Assembly: GCA_012965455.1 (NCBI GenBank)
Contig: DTSG01000150.1
Coordinates: forward strand, 1-13,599
Direction: 5' to 3'
DNA from: Planctomycetaceae bacterium
Lineage (GTDB): Bacteria; Planctomycetota; Planctomycetia; Pirellulales; Pirellulaceae
DNA length: 13,599 bases
Position numbers and translations under genes: made by a program. Below, one piece after another: positions 1 through 6,577 of this stretch. Under the pieces are notes generated by a model. The model did not search any database. It saw only the letters and a list, made by a program, of their open reading frames with translations, and was not told the origin of the DNA. Each line of letters opens with the position of its first letter. Within the stretch, counting starts at the first letter, position 1.

Positions 1-153
1 CAGATTTAGATTTACAACAGGTGCCACCAATTCTGGAGTGCTGCTGGTCGAGTCAGTGTCAGCATCACCGCAACCGGTTACGCCGACTAACCCTAGTAGT
101 AATGCCACAGCAACGCAGAGCACTAATGGTTTGTTTGTTGATAAACACTTCAT
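1..153 (-). CDS. Lipoprotein N-terminus (partial, runs off left edge)
   Basis: Only the first 51 codons lie in the window; the rest is beyond base 1. The protein starts M-K-C-L-S-T-N-K and continues into a hydrophobic stretch (residues about 9-24) ending in V-T-G-C-G-D. This is a usable lipobox with the lipidated cysteine at residue 28. After it comes an Asp/Thr/Ser-rich linker (D-A-D-T-D-S-T-S-S-T), as in many surface-tethered lipoproteins. The ATG at 153 is preceded on the coding strand by AGAGGTGA about nine bases upstream, a plausible ribosome binding site, which supports this start. The mature domain is not visible, so no function can be given. A Sec/Lsp-processed lipoprotein is the safest reading. 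Confidence 0.72.
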   Translation of the reverse strand, partial: MKCLSTNKPLVLCVAVALLLGLVGVTGCGDADTDSTSSTPELVAPVVNLNL

Positions 154-494
154 CGTCGTTCACCTCTATCATCTCTCTATATTCGCTTGAGTGTATGCCA
201 ACGCGATCACCGACTACACTAAGACTCAACAACCATGCACCGCGGGTTATGTTGGTTGTATCGCTTGCACTATCGCGGACGATACAGACTAAACTTGTGC
301 GCTAAGTCTCGCAAATACTGGTACTTCCCGTCAATCCTGAATCACCGGACCCCCAAACCCAATAAATACGAGGAAAGTTATTTATTAGGTGAAGATTTTT
401 TATTTTTTGCTGCGATAATACGTTTATAAGTTGTGCAATGTGACGTGCAATGTACCCATTTTTATTTGAATAGTCGTCGATTGGAGACAAAACT
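154..494. other. Intergenic region between divergent exported-protein genes
   Basis: No convincing gene. The minus-strand lipoprotein starts at 153 and the plus-strand Cys-rich protein at 495, so both promoters should lie here. The right half (360-480) is strongly A+T-rich. It holds GATAAT (414-419) and TATAAG (425-430) as possible -10 elements, but I found no good -35 at the right spacing. A 9-base direct repeat is listed separately. Confidence 0.5.
433..453. repeat. Direct repeat GTGCAATGT x2, 12-base period
   Basis: GTGCAATGT occurs at 433-441 and again at 445-453, separated by GAC. The pair lies 42-62 bases upstream of the ATG at 495, just after two A+T-rich -10-like hexamers. It may therefore sit in the leader or promoter of the Cys-rich protein gene. 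A regulator site is possible but unproven. Confidence 0.4.
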
Positions 495-908
495 ATGAAA
501 CGTTTTTTGACAGGCGGAATCGCCTTCGTATTGGTGCTGACGTTCGTTGTCAGCGGTTCATTGGTTGCTCAAGAAGAAGTTAACAAAAAGCTTTTGAAAA
601 TTGAATTGCCATCTCTTAAAATTCGCAAACCAGCTTGCTGTGATACCGATGCTGAGAAAGCAGTCTGCGAAATATGCTCAAGCAAAAAAACCGGAGCGTT
701 CGCAGCTCTTAAGAGCATTTCACTAAAAAACGCGTGTGAAGATTGCACTCGCAAAGAAAAATGTGCAAAGTGTGCAGCAGCAGCAGCTGACAAAAAAACT
801 GTTGTTAAAGACAAAATCGCCGCGACAACCGACAAAGCAAAGAAAACTGTCGGGAAGCTTCGTGATCGCGTTAAAGAAGCTGTCAAACGAGACAAAGCTG
901 AAAAGTAG
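495..908 (+). CDS. Small exported Cys-cluster, Lys/Ala-rich protein, unknown function
   Basis: I do not recognise a family. The 137-residue product begins M-K-R-F-L-T-G-G with a hydrophobic core at 7-20 and a likely Sec cleavage after L-V-A (25). The mature part has two cysteine clusters. The first is Cys48-Cys49 followed by C-E-I-C (58-61). The second is C-E-D-C (81-84) and, after five residues, C-A-K-C (90-93). All eight cysteines fall in these clusters, which suggests metal binding or disulfides. From about residue 98 the chain is almost only Lys, Ala, Asp, Thr and Val and looks like an amphipathic, highly charged helix, vaguely LEA/apolipoprotein-like. GGAG eight bases before the ATG supports the start. 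The gene is monocistronic: a strong terminator follows 32 bases after the stop. An antisense reading frame through 569-895 is a shadow. Confidence 0.82.
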   Translation: MKRFLTGGIAFVLVLTFVVSGSLVAQEEVNKKLLKIELPSLKIRKPACCDTDAEKAVCEICSSKKTGAFAALKSISLKNACEDCTRKEKCAKCAAAAADKKTVVKDKIAATTDKAKKTVGKLRDRVKEAVKRDKAEK

Positions 909-940
909 ACCTTACGTCGCTACAGCATTGTAGACAAATT

Positions 941-981
941 AAAAAACGCTTGTCAGGGGTTTCCCGTGACGAGCGTTTTTT
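941..981. terminator. Bidirectional rho-independent terminator
   Basis: A 15-base arm AAAAAACGCTTGTCA (941-955) pairs with TGACGAGCGTTTTTT (967-981) with a single T-G wobble. The loop can add three G-C pairs (957-959 with 963-965). Six A at the left foot and six T at the right foot make it work in both directions. It fits between the convergent genes ending at 908 (+) and 999 (-). Confidence 0.9.
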
Positions 982-998
982 GCTGGGCCCCAAACCCA

Positions 999-1952
999 TT
1001 AACCGAGGAACGCTGCTTTGAGCTTCTCGATGTAGATTGGGGATTGCGTGCGGGGGTCTTGTTTTTCTTCATACTCCAGCACAATGTAACCACGATAGGC
1101 GGCATCTTTGAGGATCTTTGCCAATCGATTAAAATCTGCTGGCTGGCTTTCTCGGGCAGAATTACGGGTAACAACTTTCACCTGCACGTTCATGGCGTAG
1201 GGTGCGATCTGCTCAATTTCATCGTAGCAATTGTCACTGGAAAAATTTCCCGTGTCCAAATTAACGGTAAACCAGGGGCTCTGCACGTCATTGATAAATT
1301 GCAACAATCCCTTGGCAGTCGCTGTCGGACCACCGTGATTCTCTAATGCCAAGAATACGCCCTTGCTACCCGCGTAATCACAACATTCTTCAATCGCCGA
1401 AACCATCAACTTGTGTGACACCACCTCATCGCGTCCTTGTTTGTGATGACCCGCAAAAATCCGAATCACTGGCGCCGACATTGCCGCGGCATGGTCCACC
1501 CACGTTTTGACATGTTGAATCTGAGTTGCCCGTTTTGGATCGTCTGCACCGTGGCCAAAATCATTGCCGACTGCCGTCCCAGAAACATCCAGCCCCAGCG
1601 TGAAGCAATGCTTTTTCAGCGACGCTAAATAAGCAGGTGTCACATCCTTGGGAAAATAGTACGACGTCAATTCCGTTCCTTCGAGCCCGAACTTGGCACA
1701 ATCTGAAATAAAGTCGTGCATGGACATTTGCGGTTTGTCACCGCTCAGGAGCGACCGATAACTGTAGGCTGCTAGCGAGAATTTAAACTTCGGTTGACCC
1801 GTCCGTTTAACAGGGTCAATTGCCGAGGCCACTGGAGCAGCGGCGCCCGCTATGGCCATAGTCGCTGCAGTGCTCTGTACAAAACGGCGACGAGTTATTT
1901 TTTGTGGCGAAGCTTCAATATGCGCGGACTGTTGGCAATTGTTATTTTTCAT
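999..1952 (-). CDS. Tat-exported sugar phosphate isomerase/epimerase-like TIM-barrel protein
   Basis: 317 residues. The N-terminus carries a twin-arginine signal: T-R-R-R-F-V-Q at 20-26, an Ala-rich core, and cleavage probably after A-S-A (44), so the folded enzyme would be exported. The mature part has the layout of the xylose isomerase-like/AP-endonuclease-2 barrel family. G-L-E-G-T-E-L (89-95) comes early. L-E-N-H-G-G (203-208) has the first metal-ligand Glu, L-D-T-G-N (232-236) the Asp, V-Q-V-K-V (256-260) follows, and L-E-Y-E (292-295) is the C-terminal Glu. The strand-end positions of these acids match the family's divalent metal site; substrate cannot be read from sequence. The ATG at 1952 has a weak AGG upstream. 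It is 92 bases downstream of polX on the same strand with no clear terminator between, so co-transcription is possible. Planctomycetes carry many such paralogues, usually in sugar catabolism. Confidence 0.87.
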   Translation of the reverse strand: MKNNNCQQSAHIEASPQKITRRRFVQSTAATMAIAGAAAPVASAIDPVKRTGQPKFKFSLAAYSYRSLLSGDKPQMSMHDFISDCAKFGLEGTELTSYYFPKDVTPAYLASLKKHCFTLGLDVSGTAVGNDFGHGADDPKRATQIQHVKTWVDHAAAMSAPVIRIFAGHHKQGRDEVVSHKLMVSAIEECCDYAGSKGVFLALENHGGPTATAKGLLQFINDVQSPWFTVNLDTGNFSSDNCYDEIEQIAPYAMNVQVKVVTRNSARESQPADFNRLAKILKDAAYRGYIVLEYEEKQDPRTQSPIYIEKLKAAFLG

Positions 1953-2044
1953 GGCGAACCTATGATGGCGATTAGTTGATTATGTGAATGAAACAGGAAA
2001 GTAACGGGATCGGTATTTGTACTCCTATTTTAGCGGAGATCAGA

Positions 2045-3781
2045 TTAGGACGTGAACCACTGCTGGATTTTTTCCCAAGGCTGTGTATTGGCTACATTGG
2101 CAGCCGTTAATCCACCTCGACGAGCCTGCACGATACCATATTGCATGACGTCCAAACCAGCAACACTGTGAGCATCGCTACTAATGACAAGCGGGATCTC
2201 TCGTTTGCGCGCGGCGGCGCAGTGCACATCATGTAAATCGAGTCTCGCGGGGTTGGCATTGAGTTCCAGCATTTTTCGATTATCTTGCGCTGCTTGAAAC
2301 ACGGCATCCATATCGACCTGATATGCTTCGCGTCGGTTAATAAGGCGGCCAGTGGGATGTGCAATGATCTTCACGTGCGGATTCTCCAGCGCCCCCACAA
2401 TCCGATCCGTAATCTGCTCGCGTGATTGTTTCTGTCCAAAATGGACCGAAGCAATTACCCAATCGGCCAACGCCAGGACTTCATCCGGCAAATCCATCCC
2501 TCCCGCTTCCAGAATGTCGCACTCAATTCCCTTGAGCACACGAAAATCGTCTTCGATCGTTTCGTTAAACCGATCGACCTCTTCCCATTGCTGCACCACG
2601 CGTTCGGCCGTTAACCCCCGCGCTATCGAGACACGCTGAGAGTGGTCCGTAATGGCAATATACTGTAAGCCTCGCTCTCGCGCCGCTGCCACCATTTCAG
2701 CAATCGTTGCTTTACCGTCAGTGGCTGTTGTATGCATGTGCAAGTCGCCCTGAATCTCGCTTAATTCAATCAATTCCGGCAAGGCACCCTGCTCTGCCCA
2801 CTGAAACTCTTCCCGCGCCTCGCGCATCTCCGCAGCAAAGTGGGGTAAGCCCAACACCTCATAAACTTCTTGCTCGGTCGCTCCCGCCACCTGTATTTCT
2901 TCATCACCGTCAACTTTAAAGACGCCATATTCGTTGACCTTCATGCCCAGTTGTTTGGCGTGACCACGAACAGCAACGTTATGATCTTTAGAACCTGTAA
3001 AATACTGCCAAGCAGCTCCAAAGGACTCCTGCTGCACAACTCGCAAATCTACTTGGAAACTATTAAGCACGCGAATCGACATTTTCGTATCACCCCGCAC
3101 CAGCGTCTGTTCCCATTCCGGGAACTCGGCAAAACAGTCCATCACATCAGCTGGCTTCGTGGAGATGACCAAGAGGTCCAGATCGCCCACTGTTTCACGC
3201 CCGCGACGGTAACTTCCAGCCAGCTCAATCCGCTCAACCGCGGGACATGCGCGCAAATGTTCGAGCAACGTCTGGGCAAGTTTGTCTGCGGACGCCCAAC
3301 GAATACGCGAATTAGCAGCAGCAGCGATTGCAATACCGTCGAGAATCGATTGCTCCGTTTTGGCAGCGAACCCCTTCAGCTCTTGCACTTGGCCGTCTTC
3401 ACAGGCAGCTTGAAGTTGGTCGAGAGTCTGAATACTTAATGTCTGATACAGTGCGGCAGCTTTCTTGGGACCCAAGCCAGGAATTCGCAGTAAGTCCAAC
3501 ACGCTCACTGGAATCACTTCAAGTAATTCGTCAATCTCAGCGATGTTATCTAACTCAATTAACTGCGTTATCTTCTCGGCAACACCTTTGCCTATTCCTT
3601 GAATAGCTGTGATCTTGCTCGGATCGTTGTGCACCATGGTAGTAAACGAATCAGGGAAATCCTTGATGACTCGAGCACCATTTCGATAGGCACGAATCTT
3701 AAATGAATTCGCGCCGCTGAATTCCAACAAATCCGCTAGCTTGCCAATTTCCGTGGCAATCGCAACATTATCTAAATCCAT
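2045..3781 (-). CDS. polX: DNA polymerase/3'-5' exonuclease PolX
   Basis: 578 residues, the usual size of bacterial PolX (about 570). It is a cytoplasmic repair polymerase for gap filling in base excision repair. The 8-kDa region has helix-hairpin-helix motifs I-Q-G-I-G-K-G (60-66) and I-P-G-L-G-P-K-K (100-107). The palm has G-S-Y-R-R-G (189-194) and the catalytic aspartates D200 and D202 (G-D-L-D-L-L), with the third at D245 (F-Q-V-D-L-R). The thumb shows W-Q-Y-F-T-G-S-K-D-H-N. The C-terminal PHP domain keeps the full metal set: H348, H350 (D-L-H-M-H), D355, H380 (T-D-H), E420 (G-I-E), H447 (S-V-H), H475 (A-H-P), D536 and H538 (S-D-A-H). Both polymerase and nuclease are therefore predicted active. 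The start has AGGGAAAAAGGAA just upstream, and a perfect -10 lies about 45 bases upstream. Confidence 0.96.
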   Translation of the reverse strand: MDLDNVAIATEIGKLADLLEFSGANSFKIRAYRNGARVIKDFPDSFTTMVHNDPSKITAIQGIGKGVAEKITQLIELDNIAEIDELLEVIPVSVLDLLRIPGLGPKKAAALYQTLSIQTLDQLQAACEDGQVQELKGFAAKTEQSILDGIAIAAAANSRIRWASADKLAQTLLEHLRACPAVERIELAGSYRRGRETVGDLDLLVISTKPADVMDCFAEFPEWEQTLVRGDTKMSIRVLNSFQVDLRVVQQESFGAAWQYFTGSKDHNVAVRGHAKQLGMKVNEYGVFKVDGDEEIQVAGATEQEVYEVLGLPHFAAEMREAREEFQWAEQGALPELIELSEIQGDLHMHTTATDGKATIAEMVAAARERGLQYIAITDHSQRVSIARGLTAERVVQQWEEVDRFNETIEDDFRVLKGIECDILEAGGMDLPDEVLALADWVIASVHFGQKQSREQITDRIVGALENPHVKIIAHPTGRLINRREAYQVDMDAVFQAAQDNRKMLELNANPARLDLHDVHCAAARKREIPLVISSDAHSVAGLDVMQYGIVQARRGGLTAANVANTQPWEKIQQWFTS

Positions 3782-3825
3782 TTCCTTTTTCCCTAACAGA
3801 GATTCGTTGAACTTGGGTGACAGCG

Positions 3826-3854
3826 ATTATAGGCTATTGCATTAGATTTGTGGC
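3826..3854 (-). promoter_or_regulatory. Probable polX promoter
   Basis: On the minus strand, a perfect TATAAT (3826-3831) is preceded 17 bases upstream by GCCACA (3849-3854), which matches only half of TTGACA. Transcription would start near 3819, giving a leader of about 38 bases. The -10 is convincing and the -35 weak. Confidence 0.5.
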
Positions 3855-4042
3855 TACGGGGTCAGAAACGTCAACTTCTTCGTAAAACCGCTGGATCTGT
3901 GGCAAGCGCATGTACCGCCACATCGAAAAACAAAAAAAAACGAACAAATATTTTATTTTCTTTCAACCTCACCTCAAAACTGTGACCTACCTTTGTTTCA
4001 GATGGTGAGAGTGTGTCTTTACTCGGCAGTTTAGGCATTTCG

Positions 4043-4073
4043 CTGTAAAACAAACGCGGGAGTTTGTTTGCAG
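4043..4073. repeat. Inverted repeat / hairpin in the intergenic region
   Basis: AAACAAAC (4048-4055) and GTTTGTTT (4062-4069) are perfect complements around the six-base loop GCGGGA. CTG (4043-4045) and CAG (4071-4073) extend the stem past a small bulge. No T-tract follows, so it is not a standard terminator. It could be an operator or an RNA hairpin. Confidence 0.45.
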
Positions 4074-4384
4074 CTGCTCACTATTCAAAACTATTAAACC
4101 AAGTGAAAACTTGATTCCAGCATGTCCTAAAAGGTGGGTAAGAGCACCAAAATTGGGACGACACGCAGCGTTATCGTTATATTCGATGTGAACACTAAAT
4201 TGCATCAAATTAGCAGTGTAAAGTGAAGAACTTTTACCACAATACACCGACAGTGATTACACTGAGTGTTGGCGGAATTTATTCCTATTATGTGTTTAAT
4301 TCATCGCTACTTTCCCCCGCTACACAGCGAGTCAGAGTGGCATGAGCACAACACATAATTAACGCGAAGAGAGAGAGAAGTAGA

Positions 4385-5419
4385 ATGAATATTTGCATCA
4401 ACAAAAGCATATTAATGAAACAGAGTCTCGCTGCCCTAGCGGTCATGCTGCTCTGTACAACAAGCGTCTCAGCAGACATTTTTGATATTATCGCTGGCCG
4501 CCAACCAATTTTGCCAGTGTACACGGCTCCGGCAGCCAAAGAAGCGGATCGAGTTGAAGTCAAGAAGCCAATTAAGACTGGCCACGAAGTCATCAACCCG
4601 TTGACTCCCTTTTTCCCTCGCCAAGTTGTTGTGAGTTACAAGTTAGAAACACACTACGAAACCAAGTGGGTTAAGATCCCAACCACACTTTACCTACCAG
4701 CGGTTGATCTACACGCTCGTCCCGGTCAATCGATTTTGTTCAAACCTGTGGAAACATACACTTGGAGATTACGCCAAGTACCTGTGCAATCGTATCGTCC
4801 TGTGCTAGAAGATTCGCCAAAAAACATTTTTTCACGAGCTTACATTCCACGACTAAGCGATATCCTCGAACCGATCTTCCCCCGTTGTGATACATCGACG
4901 GCAGCGAAATCACCACCTAGCCCCTATTACGATGGCAGCAATCAGCCCGATCTTCCGGCAACGTCAAATGGAAACAACGACAATGTTGTTCCGGTGGAAC
5001 CTGCTGATCAACGCCCAGCGCTGGATCCTGAAGTTTTGCGACAACCGGGAACAACACCAAACGCTGCAGTAGAAACTCGCAAGGTCGAAATACCTGAGGA
5101 TGATACTAAAGCGGAAGGTGAATCTGTCTTAAAAAAACCCATCATCACTCCCGCTGAAGAACCAGCGGCAGATGATACGGACAAGACAGACGAGGAAGCA
5201 CGGGATCCGAATCAACCAATTCCAGATCCTGCGGTCGAGGAAGCCAAACCGGAAACCAATACGGTTGCACCCGAGTTGGTAAATCCACTTGATCGTACCG
5301 TGCACATCACAATCCCACAGATGGCTCCAGTCTTTGTGGGTTCGACGGTCAGCACGACTCCACCAGTTCGCCCGGTCACCGTTATCTTAGACGACGAAGG
5401 TTGGATTCCTCTTAAATAG
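4385..5419 (+). CDS. Exported Tyr/Pro-rich protein with acidic low-complexity tail, unknown function
   Basis: No family recognised. It has 344 residues and a Sec signal with a core around 12-26, with cleavage likely after S-V-S-A (30). Residues 36-165 look structured and are rich in Tyr, Arg, Val and Pro, including Y-K-L-E-T-H-Y-E-T-K-W and T-W-R-L-R-Q-V-P-V followed by S-Y-R-P-V. I associate such 'YRPV' repeats with planctomycete-specific surface proteins, but from memory only. Residues about 170-300 are disordered: Pro, Glu, Asp and Thr rich with little hydrophobic content. The last 40 residues are again beta-like and end in D-D-E-G-W-I-P-L-K. The ATG at 4385 follows a purine run (GAAGAGAGAGAGAAG). 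A second in-frame ATG at 4415 would give a shorter, more typical signal peptide but lacks a ribosome site. A cell-wall or envelope structural role is a guess. Confidence 0.8.
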   Translation: MNICINKSILMKQSLAALAVMLLCTTSVSADIFDIIAGRQPILPVYTAPAAKEADRVEVKKPIKTGHEVINPLTPFFPRQVVVSYKLETHYETKWVKIPTTLYLPAVDLHARPGQSILFKPVETYTWRLRQVPVQSYRPVLEDSPKNIFSRAYIPRLSDILEPIFPRCDTSTAAKSPPSPYYDGSNQPDLPATSNGNNDNVVPVEPADQRPALDPEVLRQPGTTPNAAVETRKVEIPEDDTKAEGESVLKKPIITPAEEPAADDTDKTDEEARDPNQPIPDPAVEEAKPETNTVAPELVNPLDRTVHITIPQMAPVFVGSTVSTTPPVRPVTVILDDEGWIPLK

Positions 5420-5475
5420 TCAGCAACAATATAATCTCTCTGTGCATTCTGTTTAGAGTGCATAGCGATTCGCGT

Positions 5476-5514
5476 TGCCACTTTTGATTAAGCCAATCAA
5501 AAGTGGCATTTTTT
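5476..5514 (+). terminator. Rho-independent terminator after the exported protein
   Basis: TGCCACTTTTGATT (5476-5489) and AATCAAAAGTGGCA (5495-5508) form a perfect 14-pair stem with the five-base loop AAGCC. Six T (5509-5514) follow. It ends plus-strand transcription 57 bases after the stop at 5419. Its T-tract overlaps the TAA of the convergent ATPase gene. On the minus strand there is no U-tract, so it is essentially one-directional. Confidence 0.9.
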
Positions 5515-6160
5515 ATTGTGAAGATGTTCTCTGCCCAGTCGCGATCCGCTGCTCATATAAGTCATAGCAAGCAAACAACAATTCGCGCACGTTATTGCCA
5601 AAGCGCTGGTACAACTCACGAACATCACTCGCGGAAACGACTTCATCTGCCTCTTGGGCTTGCTGCAAACTATGCACTAGTTTAAGCACCAGCGTCTCTG
5701 TTGCTGCCAGATGCACTAGGCAAGGTAAGCCTTGGGTTTGGTGGCAAGCAATAGTGAGAGCGAGAGCGTGTTTTTCCGAGTAACGAATAATCCGCCGTCG
5801 CGTCCACCAACTAAGTTGCTCAAAACCGTCAACGAACAATACATCAGATTCGCGCAACAGCAGCTTAACTTCAGCAAATTTCAGCGGCGGACCGTCATGC
5901 GGAAACTCACCACACGCGTAAGCCAAGTGGTTTGAGATTGATTGTTGATCAAGGTGAGATTGCAGAGCTCGGAGCAGGCTCGATTTCCCTACCCCATGCG
6001 CGCCGAGAATCTCACAACGCGGAGTATCTTTCACGATTTGAGCGGCTAATTCACTGACAGAGGTAAACCCATTTGGTAGGAACGTCATCTGGCCCGGCTT
6101 AGTCCACCGCGTTTCAAATGGATTTACCGAGACTCTCACGCTGGCTTGATTACGGTCCAC
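5513..6160 (-). CDS. P-loop ATPase, last gene of the arrestin-like operon
   Basis: 215 residues. Walker A is G-A-H-G-V-G-K-S-S (53-61) and Walker B is V-L-F-V-D-G-F-E-Q-L (107-116) with Asp111. After it come an Arg-rich helix (T-R-R-R-I-I-R) and a sensor-like T-I-A-C-H-Q (136-141). The C-terminus (about 175-207) is a helical unit with R-F-G-N-N-V-R-E-L-L-F and D-L-Y-E-Q. No membrane segments and no ABC signature, so it is a small soluble ATPase, possibly AAA+/STAND-like in fold. The N-terminal F-E-T-R-W-T-K-P-G and F-L-P-N-G match a planctomycete ATPase group I recall, without assigned function. It starts three bases after the stop of the arrestin-like gene upstream, so the two are probably translationally coupled. 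A motor or switch acting on the other two products is inference. Confidence 0.85.
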   Translation of the reverse strand: MDRNQASVRVSVNPFETRWTKPGQMTFLPNGFTSVSELAAQIVKDTPRCEILGAHGVGKSSLLRALQSHLDQQSISNHLAYACGEFPHDGPPLKFAEVKLLLRESDVLFVDGFEQLSWWTRRRIIRYSEKHALALTIACHQTQGLPCLVHLAATETLVLKLVHSLQQAQEADEVVSASDVRELYQRFGNNVRELLFACYDLYEQRIATGQRTSSQ

Positions 6161-6163
6161 TTC

Positions 6164-6577
6164 TCAACTCTGTAGCAAAGGAAGGCGATGCAGTTGAAAT
6201 CCCTGATCATGAATATATTCACGCAAATTTGGACCATCTCGCTGAATTAATATGCGCACCCGCACACACCACTGAATCTTCAGATTTGTGCCTTCGTAGC
6301 TAAACGGGCTGTTAGGCAAAGTTGTCGTAAAGTGCGTCAATACTCGTAAATCGGGTTGATCGAGGTGTCGAGATTTACGGGTCTCTCGCTGGTAGTAATG
6401 AATGCCTTGATCCTCGTCACCTTTACCACTTGTGTACCACAACACGGCAGCCTCGACCGCATGCATCTCCTCGCTTTCAACGGCATCAATTTGATATTCA
6501 CATTCGAGGATGTCGCCGGATTGGTATTCGCGGTCTGCGAGGTCCAAACGAATGCTAATTAATGGGTCAAACTGCAT
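6164..6577 (-). CDS. Small arrestin-like beta-sandwich protein
   Basis: 137 residues from the preferred start; no signal peptide or membrane helix. The pattern is all-beta: L-I-S-I-R-L-D-L, then Y-Q-S-G-D-I-L-E-C-E-Y (a 'Y-x-x-G-D' turn), V-L-W-Y-T-S-G-K-G, then F-T-T-T-L-P, S-P-F-S-Y-E-G and L-K-I-Q-W-C-V-R-V-R. The order G-D turn, F-x-x-x-L-P, S-Y-x-G, I-x-W-x-V is what I know from arrestin/Vps26/Spo0M-like domains. This is a fold-level guess, not a family match. An in-frame ATG at 6583 would add two residues, but GGAG then touches the start codon. With the ATG at 6577 the same GGAG is six bases away, so I chose 6577. It overlaps the end of the membrane-protein gene by 11 bases, which marks a tight operon. 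Confidence 0.75.
   Translation of the reverse strand: MQFDPLISIRLDLADREYQSGDILECEYQIDAVESEEMHAVEAAVLWYTSGKGDEDQGIHYYQRETRKSRHLDQPDLRVLTHFTTTLPNSPFSYEGTNLKIQWCVRVRILIQRDGPNLREYIHDQGFQLHRLPLLQS

Larger units (their letters stand above)
3782..4384. other. 600-base gene-poor intergenic region between divergent genes
   Basis: Apart from the polX promoter and a hairpin (4043-4073) I see no gene. It is A/T-rich around 3925-3970, including a run of nine A. The minus-strand reading frames here have no credible start or protein-like composition. CAGTG-ATTA-CACTG (4251-4264) is a small inverted repeat. TATTAT (4286-4291) could serve as the -10 of the gene at 4385 but has no good -35. TTGGGA (4154-4159) with TATATT 19 bases on is an alternative. 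The length leaves room for a small RNA that I cannot demonstrate. Confidence 0.45.

Noticed and set aside
569..895. Antisense frame of 108 codons over the Cys-rich protein gene
   Set aside because: It lies opposite a gene with a clear signal peptide, ribosome site and terminator; its Ser/Ala-rich sequence is the complement of the Lys/Ala codons.
3987..4247. Minus-strand frame of 86 codons in the long intergenic gap
   Set aside because: No ribosome site, mixed composition without a recognisable domain, and it crosses the 4043-4073 hairpin; typical chance frame.
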